From assembly GCA_026421245.1 (NCBI GenBank), contig JAPKDJ010000037.1, forward strand, positions 1 through 37,444: a stretch of 37,444 nucleotides of DNA, given 5' to 3'. Shown here piece by piece: positions 16,022 to 24,378 of this stretch (within the stretch, counting starts at the first letter, position 1; every line of letters begins with the position of its first letter). Position numbers and translations under genes: made by a program. This stretch comes from Akkermansiaceae bacterium (GTDB taxonomy: Bacteria > Verrucomicrobiota > Verrucomicrobiia > Verrucomicrobiales > Akkermansiaceae). The notes under the pieces are model-generated. The model had not been told where the DNA came from and searched no databases. It saw nothing but the letters and a program-made list of their open reading frames with translations.

Positions 16022-16552
16022 CTACCTGGGGGTAAATTTGCGCTCCTTGAAGAGACGCGAATTACGAACGTATTTTTCCGCCCAGCTTTTGATGTCCTGC
16101 TGATCTTTTAAGTCGAGTGTTTTGACAACCCTGGCGGGACTCCCAAGAACGAGGGATCCCTCGGGAATGATCGTTCCCCCGGTGACGAGGGCATTGGCCC
16201 CGATGATGCAACGGGGACCAATGATCGTGCCGTCAAGCACGCAAGCTCCCATGCCCACGAGAACCTCGTCTCCAACCGTGCAGGCGTGAAGAATGGCACT
16301 ATGGCCCACCGTCACGAGCTCACCCACGTGGCAGCCGAAGTCATCAGCAAGATGGATGACCGCATTGTCCTGAACATTACTGCGAGGGCCAATCGTGATC
16401 TCATTGATATCGCCCCGAAGGGTAGTATTATACCAGAGGCTGGATTCCTCGCCAAGAGTGACACGTCCAATGACGTCCGCGCTCGCGGCAACGAATGCTG
16501 AATCAGGGATTTCCGGCCATATTTCATGGAAAGGTTCGATTGCCATGGGCAA
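16022..16552 (-). CDS. Gamma-class carbonic anhydrase family protein (left-handed beta-helix)
   Basis: The 176-residue product is built from hexapeptide repeats (ADVIGRVTLGEESSLWYNTT, LRGDINEITIGPRSNVQDNA) that form a left-handed parallel beta-helix. The zinc-binding histidines are in VIHLAD and in VGHSAILHAC. GDEVLVGMGACVLDGTIIGP and ALVTGGTIIPEGSLVLGSPA are typical of the YrdA/CaiE/PaaY branch. The family hydrates CO2 or is catalytically inactive; the length is normal. Met3 is an alternative start. It is divergent from the two-TM protein gene, with starts about 110 bp apart. Confidence 0.92.
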   Translation of the reverse strand: MPMAIEPFHEIWPEIPDSAFVAASADVIGRVTLGEESSLWYNTTLRGDINEITIGPRSNVQDNAVIHLADDFGCHVGELVTVGHSAILHACTVGDEVLVGMGACVLDGTIIGPRCIIGANALVTGGTIIPEGSLVLGSPARVVKTLDLKDQQDIKSWAEKYVRNSRLFKERKFTPR

Positions 16553-16663
16553 ACTTTAGAAAAACGAGAACATTTTCGCAAGAGAAGGAAGGAAACAACT
16601 GGCAATCTCCCAAAAGTGCTGAATGATGAAAACAGGTTTTTACAACCTGCTTCCCGAAGCTTT

Positions 16664-17482
16664 ATGCGTGAATTCCTAATCGTCCTTGCATGCCTTATCA
16701 TCGGAGTGGCCTTGCGCTCGTGCCGGGCTCTCTTGCTGAGAAAATTGGGGGCTCTGACCTTCCTGGCGGCCTCCTTCCTCTCGCTTTATTATATCTGCGG
16801 AAGCGTCTGTGCCGGAATTTTGGGAGCCGGACTGTGGTTCCTTCTCCCGTGGTTCGATTTACTCACGCGAATCCGACGACTCCGACTTCCCCTCGACAAT
16901 CGATTAAAACTACGCCCCGCACCATCGGAGGATCATTTCCCGAACGCAGCCCGATTGATTCACGAAATTGAGTTGGCAGAATTTGATCACGTCACCGACA
17001 GCGGTTGGGACTGGGCCGGAATGCAACAATACTTCCGTTTTTTCTGGAACCCCGAGGCCAAGGCCATTGCCGCGGTGTGCCTCTGCGAGCATGATCAGGT
17101 CGCTTTTGCTTTTGTCACCGTATCGGCCCGCGCGCCCGACGGTCGCACCATTCACACCACAAACTATCCTTTCTCCCCCACCCTAAAGCACTCTCCCGAA
17201 GCCCACTGGGACCACCTTCCCTGCGAGCGCAATAGCTTCAAGGCGATCTACAAGGACCACGAGCAACACCTCGAAAAACTGGGTGTCGCGAAAAAAGAAC
17301 TTTTGATGCCGGATCCTGATAAAGTTCTTGATCTGGTCGAAAGCGAGATGCGGCGTCAGATTGACCACAATGTGGACTGCGGACTCATCAAAATGACGGG
17401 CGACGGGCATTTTCGATATTCCACGAAGGGACTTTTTTTCCTTTGGTTCCAATCCGTGAAGGACATGATCCGGCTCTGTTGA
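16664..17482 (+). CDS. Conserved hypothetical protein with two N-terminal transmembrane segments
   Basis: The start at 16664 begins directly with a hydrophobic helix (REFLIVLACLIIGVALRS); an upstream extension would overlap the carbonic anhydrase gene. In the 272-residue product two TM segments (about 3-20 and 30-67) are followed by a basic linker and a cytoplasmic domain of about 190 residues. That domain has histidine- and tryptophan-rich patterns (VTDSGWDWAGMQQYFRFFWNP, HTTNYPFSPTLKHSPEAHWD). I recognise no family. It lies 3 bp upstream of the HD-domain nuclease gene and is likely translationally coupled to it. Confidence 0.75.
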   Translation: MREFLIVLACLIIGVALRSCRALLLRKLGALTFLAASFLSLYYICGSVCAGILGAGLWFLLPWFDLLTRIRRLRLPLDNRLKLRPAPSEDHFPNAARLIHEIELAEFDHVTDSGWDWAGMQQYFRFFWNPEAKAIAAVCLCEHDQVAFAFVTVSARAPDGRTIHTTNYPFSPTLKHSPEAHWDHLPCERNSFKAIYKDHEQHLEKLGVAKKELLMPDPDKVLDLVESEMRRQIDHNVDCGLIKMTGDGHFRYSTKGLFFLWFQSVKDMIRLC

Positions 17483-17485
17483 GCC

Positions 17486-18544
17486 ATGACCATCAGTGAA
17501 CTTCTGTCCACCACCAGCGAGAGCCCCCTTGAGGCCTCCTTCTGCGCCCAGCTTCAGGCGATTCGGCACCGCGAAACCAAAGGAGGAAAACCCTACCTAG
17601 AGTGGTCTCTTGCCGACGCCACCGGACTCATCACCCTTAAGGTCTGGAACAACCACCCCCAGTTTGACCCTGCGGCGGACACGGATCCCGAAACCCTTTT
17701 GCATTTCTCGGGCGAGTGGACCCAGAACCAATATGGCGTGGATGGCAAGGGGTGGAAATTTCGCCATCTGGCCGACGAAGAAAAAAGTGAATTCCTGGCC
17801 GGAGATCCGGAAACCCGCGAAAAGCAAAACGGTGACTGGGCGGACATCGTTGATTTTTTGAACCAGATCAACGACCCCCGGCTCAAGGCGATCTGCGATG
17901 AGTTTGTGGAACACTTTGAGTCCCGGTTTCGTCGCACTGCAGCGGCTCGACGAAATCACCACGCCCGCCGGGGCGGCCTGGTGGAGCATGTCGCTCAGAT
18001 GATGCGCTCGGCAGTCGCCATCTGCGGGGTCTATCCCTACTTAAACCGCGATCTCATGGTGGCGGGGGTTCTTTTTCACGACTGCGGCAAGCTATGGGAA
18101 AACACTTACCCGGAAAGCGGATTTAACCAACTCCATCTCATACACGGCGAAATGCTAGGACACATCCCGCTCGGGATGGAATTAGTCAACAAGCTTTGGC
18201 GCGATCTCCCCTTGGAGAAATGGCGGGAGATCGAACCCGCGAATGAAGAGGTCCGCCTGCACCTGCTTCATTTAATTGCCTCGCATCACGGGCAGTATGA
18301 TTTTGGCTCTCCGACCCTCCCCCGCACTCCGGAAGCTCACGCCCTCCACTACGTCGATAATTTGGATGCAAAACTCGAGATGGTTCAGGACGCCTACGCA
18401 AGCGCAAACGAAACTGCCCCGGGAATTTTTGAACGGCAATTCCCCCTACCGGCACCTCTGGTCACTCCGCTCGCTCCGGTGGCCGGCGTCACCGACGATG
18501 AAGTGAAGGAAACGCCTCCCCCGGTTTCCAAAGAACTTTTCTAA
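17486..18544 (+). CDS. HD-domain 3'-5' exoribonuclease-like protein (YhaM family)
   Basis: The 352-residue product has an N-terminal OB-fold (about 15-95, LEWSLADATGLITLKVW) followed by an HD domain (about 150-310). Metal-binding residues are seen in HHARRGGLVEHV, the His198-Asp199 pair in LFHDCGKLWE, HGEMLGH, and ASHHGQYDFGSP, with the late aspartate in YVDNLDAK. OB plus HD is the architecture of Bacillus YhaM/CBF1, a Mn-dependent 3'-5' exonuclease for RNA and ssDNA. The C-terminal about 40 residues are proline-rich. The role here is inferred from architecture. Confidence 0.88.
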   Translation: MTISELLSTTSESPLEASFCAQLQAIRHRETKGGKPYLEWSLADATGLITLKVWNNHPQFDPAADTDPETLLHFSGEWTQNQYGVDGKGWKFRHLADEEKSEFLAGDPETREKQNGDWADIVDFLNQINDPRLKAICDEFVEHFESRFRRTAAARRNHHARRGGLVEHVAQMMRSAVAICGVYPYLNRDLMVAGVLFHDCGKLWENTYPESGFNQLHLIHGEMLGHIPLGMELVNKLWRDLPLEKWREIEPANEEVRLHLLHLIASHHGQYDFGSPTLPRTPEAHALHYVDNLDAKLEMVQDAYASANETAPGIFERQFPLPAPLVTPLAPVAGVTDDEVKETPPPVSKELF

Positions 18545-18882
18545 CGCTACGGGTCGGCATGGTGGTCCCAGAAGGAAGGCCGCGCCGCTTCAGAGATCAC
18601 TTCCCCGGCGCTTTGGATAATTCACTCCTTCGGGAGATGCCTGGGACTGCGCGATGTAAAACAAGGACTCTCCCTCATCGACAAGACCGGCTGTCGGCCG
18701 ACCAATGATTTCATCACCAGTCCTCCAAGCGGCAGATCCCAAATCCCCTCTCACCGCGCCGAAAAGATTTCCCGCCAATTGTTAGAATATCCTATTCAGG
18801 CATTGGCCTGAATATTTGAACTCGTTGAGATCACGGGCAAGCGCGATTGTCATTCCACGGGAACAATCGTAGTGTGTCCGAG
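18545..18882. other. Spacer with no certain gene
   Basis: This 338-bp spacer has a 62-codon minus-strand frame (18590-18778) with fairly protein-like content (GSAAWRTGDEIIGRPTAGL, ESLFYIAQSQASPEG) but no recognised family or leader; it could be a gene scrap. An inverted repeat lies at 18794-18813. The SDR start used here is 18883; 12 further upstream codons are open. Confidence 0.35.
18794..18813. other. Perfect 8-bp inverted repeat upstream of the SDR-folP operon
   Basis: ATTCAGGC and GCCTGAAT flank a 4-nt loop (ATTG), 70 bp before the SDR start. No T-run follows. It could be an operator for the downstream folate-type operon or a leftover of a terminator. Confidence 0.4.
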
Positions 18883-19554
18883 ATGACGATATGGTTGACA
18901 GGTTGCACCTCGGGATTGGGGCGGGCATTGGTCCCGGAATTCATGAAGGCCGGACACACCGTGATTGGCTGTGGCCAAAACGAAATCGCCCTTGAACACT
19001 TGAAGAAAGAATTTCCAATGAGTCATTTTCTTGCGGTGGACGTCTCAAGCGACCAATCTGTTTCAGAGTTTTGCAGCGAAGCTCTGGCTGCCGCCGGAGC
19101 ACCCGATCTTGTCCTCAACAATGCCGCCATCATCAATCACCCGGCACCACTTTGGGAGATCGGGGCCGATGAATTTGACCACCTGACTGCGGTCAACATT
19201 AATGGAGTCGCCAACGTCCTCCGCCATGCCCTCCCTTCGATGCTGGCGGAAGGAAAAGGAATCATTGTCAATCTCTCCTCTGGCTGGGGACGCTCGACCT
19301 CGCCCGAGGTCGCTCCCTACTGCGCGAGCAAATGGGCCATCGAAGGACTCACCAAATCGCTCGCCGAAGAACTTCCTTCCGGTATGGCCGCGGTCGCCTT
19401 CAACCCGGGAATCATCGCCACCGAAATGTTACGCAAGTGCATGGGATCCGATGCCGAAAGCTTCTCATCGCCCGAAGCCTGGGCCACGACTGCAGCCCCC
19501 TTTTTACTGGGACTCACTCCCGCTGACAATGGACAGTCTCTCACCGCCCCATGA
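18883..19554 (+). CDS. Short-chain dehydrogenase/reductase, possibly pteridine-related
   Basis: The 223-residue product shows the classical SDR pattern: cofactor motif TGCTSGLG (residues 6-13), LNNAAI, LSSGWGRS with catalytic Ser, YCASKWA with Tyr-x-x-x-Lys, and FNPGII. The start at 18883 places the nucleotide-binding strand at the very N-terminus as usual. The stop overlaps the start of the dihydropteroate synthase fusion by ATGA, so the two are translationally coupled. SDRs such as FolM and PTR1 reduce dihydromonapterin or dihydrofolate. The coupling therefore suggests a pterin substrate, but the canonical TGxxxRxG arginine of FolM is absent, so this remains inference. Confidence 0.85.
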   Translation: MTIWLTGCTSGLGRALVPEFMKAGHTVIGCGQNEIALEHLKKEFPMSHFLAVDVSSDQSVSEFCSEALAAAGAPDLVLNNAAIINHPAPLWEIGADEFDHLTAVNINGVANVLRHALPSMLAEGKGIIVNLSSGWGRSTSPEVAPYCASKWAIEGLTKSLAEELPSGMAAVAFNPGIIATEMLRKCMGSDAESFSSPEAWATTAAPFLLGLTPADNGQSLTAP

Positions 19555-21041
19555 AGCTACGACTTCCAACTCGCGAACTGATATTTCCACGGCGTCCTCT
19601 CCTGATGGGCATCGTGAACATCAATGACGACTCATTCTCGGGAGACGGAACCCTCGACCCAACCGAAGCTATCGATCTCGCACGCAGCCACATTCGCGAA
19701 GGCGCCGACATCATCGACATCGGAGCAGAGTCCGCGCAAACAAACCGGGAGGCAATTTCGATCGAAGAAGAAGTCCGCCGTCTGAAATCGTTCCTTGACC
19801 TTTGGCCAAAGCTCCGGGACGAGACGAAAGGAGCCGACGACGAGCAAGTCTCCCCCGCCCTCCTATCGATCAACACATGGAGGCCGGAGGTCGTGGAACA
19901 GATTCTCGGACCCGATATCGATCTTCTCAACGACATGTCGGCCCTGTTCGACGATCGCAATGCCCACCTCTGCGCGACGCACGGGATTCCCCTTCTCATC
20001 ATGCACTCGGTCGGGCAACCCAAGGTCTCACACACTCATCAGAAGTGGGATGACCTAATGGGATCGATGGTGGCTTTTTTTGAAGAGAAGATTGCTGCTG
20101 CGATCCATGCCGGACTGACCCGCGACCAAATCGTCCTCGATCCCGGTCTCGATTTCGCAAAACAAAAGGAGGACAACTTGCTGGTCCTTCGCGAACTTGA
20201 AAAAGTGATCGCGTTGGGGTATCCGGTTCTCCTGCCCATCTCACGTAAGACGGTCATCGGAGATGTTTTGAATCTACCCGATCCGCGCGACCGCGATCCC
20301 GGAACTCTGGCCCTGCTCACGCATGGCATAACGAAGGGAGCCCACATTTTCCGTGTTCACAACGTCAGGGAAAGTTGGGAAACCCTCCGCGTGGTCACCC
20401 CGTTGATCACAAACACTCTTCACGTTGTTGTGAATTTAGCAATCACCGCCGATGGGAAAATTTCTACAACGGAAAAATCTCCGTCCCATTTCACTTCCAA
20501 AAAAGATCTCCAGCGACTCATGGAAATCCGAACACAAGCCGACGCCATTTTAGTTGGACGGGGAACACACGAAGCTGATCAAATGACCATGACTGCTAAC
20601 GGACATCGTCCATGGCGATGTGTGATTTCCAGAAGTGGCGATTTTGACCCCGAACATCCTCTTTTTCACACCGAAGGTGGTCCCAGGCATCTCATCGTGG
20701 GCCCTGAAGCGGAAGTGAATGAACTCCCCGCCACGATTCATCGTGGGAACCTTGCTGACTTCATTAATGAAATTCAATGTCACCCATCAGTGAACACCCT
20801 GTTATGCGAGGGAGGAGGGTCTCTTCTCAGGGAGCTATTCGAACTCGATATGGTGGATGAAATTAATCTCACCTGGGCTCCACACACTCTCTTTGGGGGG
20901 AGAGACGCCCCGACCTTAACTGGCCTTCCCGGTGACTTCCTACCCGCTTCGCGGCACTATCAACTATCCAAAATGGAAAAATATGAGGACGATGAGGTCT
21001 TTTTAACTTACCATCGATCGTCTCTTGATTCTTCCTCCTGA
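19551..21041 (+). CDS. folP: Dihydropteroate synthase fused to a RibD C-terminal (reductase-like) domain
   Basis: In the 496-residue product residues about 15-285 are dihydropteroate synthase, joining p-aminobenzoate to 6-hydroxymethyl-dihydropterin diphosphate. Visible motifs are MGIVNINDDSFSGDG (canonical form MGILNVTPDSFSDGG), ADIIDIGAES, LLNDMSAL (normally NDVS), VLDPGLDFAK, and PISRKTVIGDVL (normally GxSRKxF). HGITKGAHIFRVHNV closes the TIM barrel. Residues about 290-490 are a RibD-C/DHFR-like reductase: VVNLAITADGKIS, ADAILVGRGTHEADQ, LLCEGGGSLLRELFELDMVDE, and LTWAPHTLFGG. Normal FolP is about 280 residues. The attached domain could supply dihydrofolate reductase or riboflavin-type pyrimidine reductase activity. 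No classical DHFR is in the window. Confidence 0.9.
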   Translation: MKLRLPTRELIFPRRPLLMGIVNINDDSFSGDGTLDPTEAIDLARSHIREGADIIDIGAESAQTNREAISIEEEVRRLKSFLDLWPKLRDETKGADDEQVSPALLSINTWRPEVVEQILGPDIDLLNDMSALFDDRNAHLCATHGIPLLIMHSVGQPKVSHTHQKWDDLMGSMVAFFEEKIAAAIHAGLTRDQIVLDPGLDFAKQKEDNLLVLRELEKVIALGYPVLLPISRKTVIGDVLNLPDPRDRDPGTLALLTHGITKGAHIFRVHNVRESWETLRVVTPLITNTLHVVVNLAITADGKISTTEKSPSHFTSKKDLQRLMEIRTQADAILVGRGTHEADQMTMTANGHRPWRCVISRSGDFDPEHPLFHTEGGPRHLIVGPEAEVNELPATIHRGNLADFINEIQCHPSVNTLLCEGGGSLLRELFELDMVDEINLTWAPHTLFGGRDAPTLTGLPGDFLPASRHYQLSKMEKYEDDEVFLTYHRSSLDSSS

Positions 21042-21083
21042 TTGACGACATTGTCATCCACCTTTGCTACCGCCTTTAGTTTA

Positions 21084-21671
21084 ATGCCCAGCCGCCGTCG
21101 TCGTTTTCTCCTGATTGGAATCCTAGTGCTCTTTGCCTATGCGGGCGGACAGCTATGGGACATCCATCGCGTAGGCCATCTGGATCGCGGGCGTAACGCC
21201 GAGTGCGCAATTGTTCTTGGCGCAGCGGCCTGGCACGACAAGCCCTCTCCCGTACTTCGGGAACGGCTGAATCATGCAATCGACCTCTATAAGAAAGGTG
21301 ACGTTCAGACTCTGGTCCTGACCGGTGGTTACGGCAAAGGCGCAGACTTTGCCGAATCCGAGGTCGGCCTAGAATATTGTGTCTCACAAGGAGTTCCCCG
21401 CTCAGAAATTCGTGCGGAATTTCAATCACTCAGCACGATCGACAATCTCAAAGAGGCTAAAAAGATCATATCCGGCGAAGGATGGAAAAAAGCTCTTCTC
21501 GTCAGCGATCCATGGCACCTGAAACGAGCCCGCCGCATGGCTGCCGATCTGGGTTTGGATGTCTACGTTTCCCCAACCACTTCCACCAGATTCAAATCAA
21601 CCGGAGCGAAGGCCAAATTTCTCTTTGGAGAATTTGCGCTCTACCACTACTACCTTGTGACGGGGAAATAG
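21084..21671 (+). CDS. YdcF/SanA-like DUF218 membrane-anchored protein
   Basis: The start at 21084 (ATG) begins a basic N-terminus and one TM helix (SRRRRFLLIGILVLFAYAGG); a TTG at 21042 is a possible earlier start abutting the previous stop. In the 195-residue product the DUF218 domain (about 40-190) shows AIVLGAAAWHDKPSPVLRER, LVLTGGYGKGADFAESE, and LLVSDPWHLKRARRMA. The family (SanA, YdcF, ElyC) acts at the outer face of the inner membrane in envelope integrity or polyprenyl-carrier metabolism. It may be the last gene of the SDR-folP unit, running up to a convergent flavoprotein gene 3 bp away. Confidence 0.87.
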   Translation: MPSRRRRFLLIGILVLFAYAGGQLWDIHRVGHLDRGRNAECAIVLGAAAWHDKPSPVLRERLNHAIDLYKKGDVQTLVLTGGYGKGADFAESEVGLEYCVSQGVPRSEIRAEFQSLSTIDNLKEAKKIISGEGWKKALLVSDPWHLKRARRMAADLGLDVYVSPTTSTRFKSTGAKAKFLFGEFALYHYYLVTGK

Positions 21672-21674
21672 CGC

Positions 21675-22691
21675 TCAGGAAAGCTTCTGATGGAGCCAGC
21701 TAAACGGAAGCACTCCCGCGCACGCTGCAGATCTCAGAATGGCTCTTCCTACGGCATTGGTGAGACAACGATGAAGCCCGAGCGCGAGTCTCACCCGAGA
21801 GCGGAAGCGTTCATCCAGAGAATGGCGGATACGCTCGTTTGCCTCAGCCCACGATAGATCTCCCGAACTATAGTGAAGGAGATGGGAGAGGGCGCACTCC
21901 GCGGATTCAAAGGCCATCGACATCCCATTTCCCGTGAAAGGCGGAATCATTCGTTCGGCGTCACCAAGGGTACAGAGATCACTCTTCCCGCCCTGTGAGC
22001 CGAGATGAAATCCGCTAATGCCAGTCAGGGACCCTGGATCCATCGAAGCCGAATCGAGACGATCACCCAAGGCCTCGAGACCGGACTGGCGAAGCGCATC
22101 GACGATCGGATTCCCTCCCTGGCGGAACTTCCCTTTTCTAAAGAGTCCGCAAACGTTCACACGTGAGCCATCCGGGGTAATCGGAGTAAGCCCGATGTAA
22201 CTTCCCTCTCCAATATGCATTTCAAGATAGCCATCCACATTCAGGCCCTCGAAATGAGCCTTTAGCCCGAGGAGCTGGCTTTCTCGTTCGAGATGGCGCC
22301 CCGCCGCCCAGACCAATCCTTCACGGGGCACGGGCTTGGCCCTGTCGTTTGTCTTAAGAACACCTCCCTCTTCCTCAAAAACGCAACGCAATCGCTCATC
22401 CATTTCCCAGCGGGACATCCCAAGCGCCGGCCGGGAGAGAGGGGCTTCGAAAATTTGACGATCACCCATCCACCAACGCGTTGAGCGATGACGGAGGGCA
22501 TCACTAAAAACCTGGGAAATTCCAAGCACCTCCAGGGTATTTTCCGTGACCCCATTGATAAATTCCCCGCAAACCCGATGACGGGGATACGTGCTGGCTT
22601 CGCGGAGTAGCACTGGAATCCCAAACCTCCGCAAAGCGATCCCCAGCGAGAGTCCGGCAAGCCCTCCACCTACAATCTCTATCTTCTTCAT
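21675..22691 (-). CDS. FAD-dependent oxidoreductase (geranylgeranyl-reductase/PHBH-like)
   Basis: The start at 22691 begins MKKIEIVGGGLAGLSLGIAL with the Rossmann GxGxxG at the extreme N-terminus. In the 338-residue product, other flavoprotein marks are RVCGEFINGVTENTLEVLG (typical of tailoring oxidoreductases with the CGE motif), RWEMDERLR, and the FAD ribityl motif LGDAERMIPPFTGNGMSMAF with GD near residue 240. The ATG overlaps the stop of the upstream methyltransferase by 4 bp. Methyltransferase plus this type of flavoprotein usually accompanies a type III polyketide synthase; no such synthase is in the window. Confidence 0.87.
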   Translation of the reverse strand: MKKIEIVGGGLAGLSLGIALRRFGIPVLLREASTYPRHRVCGEFINGVTENTLEVLGISQVFSDALRHRSTRWWMGDRQIFEAPLSRPALGMSRWEMDERLRCVFEEEGGVLKTNDRAKPVPREGLVWAAGRHLERESQLLGLKAHFEGLNVDGYLEMHIGEGSYIGLTPITPDGSRVNVCGLFRKGKFRQGGNPIVDALRQSGLEALGDRLDSASMDPGSLTGISGFHLGSQGGKSDLCTLGDAERMIPPFTGNGMSMAFESAECALSHLLHYSSGDLSWAEANERIRHSLDERFRSRVRLALGLHRCLTNAVGRAILRSAACAGVLPFSWLHQKLS

Positions 22692-23344
22692 CGCCGCCAA
22701 GCTAGCACACGAAGTCCACCGAGCAACGAGACCTCTTCCTTCCACTCCCATTCGTCACCCAGATTCAAAAGTTTTGGCAGCTCCCCTTTCTGAAACCCCG
22801 CGCGTATGCTCACCATCATATCATGTCGAGTTACCCCGTTGATAAAAGGCCAGAGCAATTTCCCCTCGACCAGAGACAAGCAACATCGGCAAGGTTCGAC
22901 AGCAACAAGACGACGACGGGTTTTGATCAATTGACCCAGGCGGCCAAGTCCCTCCGCTTCGAAGTGATGAAGAATAAGGTTGGCCACTACCGTTTCCCCC
23001 TGGGCTTCCGAAAAAGTTCGAAAGAGATCCCCTGCGAGCCAAGGAACATCAAGCTCCTCAGGTTTCTCCTGAAAATCGAGCCCGGTGACTTTTCCCAAGC
23101 CTGCCAATTGTTGGGTAAGATTCCCACTCCCGGCGCCCAACTCAATGATCCCACCATCGTGACGCTGACGCATGATCCACCGCTCGTTTCCCATGAGGAA
23201 GTTGATCAAACGAAGATCCCGGCGACTCCGAATCGCCGCCGGATCATCTCCGGGAAGGGAGTCCAGTAATTCAGGTCTCACATCACGTTTCATCACTTCC
23301 TTGATAAAGGTCCATTCGCAATGGTCAAGAGAGGCTGTCTTCAT
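22688..23344 (-). CDS. SAM-dependent methyltransferase (class I)
   Basis: In the 218-residue product motif I is IIELGAGSGNLTQQLAGLG, followed by acidic motif II region VTGLDFQEKPEEL, and VVANLILHHFEAEGLGRLG at motif post-II. The N-terminal about 65 residues are helical and lead into NERWIMRQ. The start at 23344 was preferred over an upstream ATG at 23395 because that would overlap argB; the two divergent starts are then only 13 bp apart. The stop overlaps the start of the flavoprotein by ATGA, forming a two-gene operon. It is probably a tailoring enzyme for an aromatic or polyketide metabolite (inference from context). Confidence 0.83.
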   Translation of the reverse strand: MKTASLDHCEWTFIKEVMKRDVRPELLDSLPGDDPAAIRSRRDLRLINFLMGNERWIMRQRHDGGIIELGAGSGNLTQQLAGLGKVTGLDFQEKPEELDVPWLAGDLFRTFSEAQGETVVANLILHHFEAEGLGRLGQLIKTRRRLVAVEPCRCCLSLVEGKLLWPFINGVTRHDMMVSIRAGFQKGELPKLLNLGDEWEWKEEVSLLGGLRVLAWRR

Positions 23345-23357
23345 TAACGTTCGAGGC

Positions 23358-24227
23358 ATGACTTCCGCCGCTGAAAAAGCCACTGTGCTCATCAAGGCCC
23401 TCCCCTACCTGCAACGCTTTCGCGGAAAGACCTTCCTCATCAAAATGGGAGGTTCGGCGATGGACAACCCCGAGCTCGTTCGTGAGGTGATGCGGGATAT
23501 TGTTTTCCTGGAAGTCGCGGGAATTCGTCCGGTGATCGTCCACGGCGGAGGGAAAGCAATCTCGGCAGCCATGAAGGAATCTGGCCTGGATGCGAAGTTC
23601 GTCGGAGGTCTACGAATCACCACACCCGAGGCCATTAAGATCGTTGACGAAACCTTGCATGGAAAAATCAACCAAGGTTTGGTCGAAACGATCAACGATT
23701 TCGGAGGGAAAGCGACCTCTATCCACGGGACAAGCGTTTTCTCGGCAACACAACTCTGTGGAACAAATGATCAGGGTGAATCGGTCGACCTCGGAAGGGT
23801 GGGCCAGGTGGCGAGCTGCCGGACAGATGAAATCCTCAAAGCCATTTCTAGCGGGTTGGTTCCGGTGATCTCTCCCCTTGGCTCTCACAAGGACACCAGA
23901 GAAACCCACAATATCAACGCCGATCTGGCAGCCGCAGCCCTTGCCTGCTCCCTGAAACCCGCAAAGCTGGTTTATCTCTCAGACGTCCCGGGACTGCTTC
24001 GCGATCCTTCCAATGAGAGATCACTCATTGAGTCAGTGACAGGAGCCGAAGCCCGCGGACTAATCGAAGACGGGACAATCTTCGGTGGAATGATTCCTAA
24101 AATAACTTCGGCGCTGGACGCCCTCGCAAGCGGGGTAGAAAAAGTCCACTTTATCGACGGGAGAGTCCCTCATACCCTCCTCCTTGAGATCTTTACAAAG
24201 TCTGGAATCGGCACCGAAATCCGCTAG
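23358..24227 (+). CDS. argB: Acetylglutamate kinase
   Basis: The enzyme phosphorylates N-acetyl-L-glutamate in the second step of arginine biosynthesis. The 289-residue protein shows the amino-acid-kinase fold: FLIKMGGSAMDNPEL (phosphate loop with Lys), VIVHGGGKAIS, FVGGLRITTPEA, and HNINADLAAAALACSLKPAK. LVYLSDVPGLL and GGMIPKITSALDALASGV complete the nucleotide and effector sites. The start was chosen at MTSAAEKATVLIKALPYLQRF, the family N-terminus of ring-type, arginine-sensitive enzymes. No other arg gene is adjacent. It is divergent from the methyltransferase operon and convergent with the TonB receptor. Confidence 0.95.
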   Translation: MTSAAEKATVLIKALPYLQRFRGKTFLIKMGGSAMDNPELVREVMRDIVFLEVAGIRPVIVHGGGKAISAAMKESGLDAKFVGGLRITTPEAIKIVDETLHGKINQGLVETINDFGGKATSIHGTSVFSATQLCGTNDQGESVDLGRVGQVASCRTDEILKAISSGLVPVISPLGSHKDTRETHNINADLAAAALACSLKPAKLVYLSDVPGLLRDPSNERSLIESVTGAEARGLIEDGTIFGGMIPKITSALDALASGVEKVHFIDGRVPHTLLLEIFTKSGIGTEIR

Positions 24228-24312
24228 TTGCACCATCATTTTCATGGGTGATAGCTAATAAGCCGCATGCATTTTTCACGACGTTCCGAGAGGAACGTTC
24301 TTTGTTGTTCCC

Positions 24313-24351
24313 TGCCCGGGGGATTACTCATTCCAGATCCTCCCCCGGGCA
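24313..24351. terminator. Strong GC hairpin between convergent argB and TonB-receptor genes
   Basis: A perfect 10-bp stem, TGCCCGGGGG (24313-24322) with CCCCCGGGCA (24342-24351), encloses a 19-nt loop. On the plus strand a run of eight T residues follows, but 9 nt downstream of the stem. On the minus strand no T-run follows. It probably acts as a transcription barrier for argB and possibly for both convergent units. Confidence 0.55.
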
Positions 24352-24378
24352 ACCGATCAACTTTTTTTTGCCCGTTGG

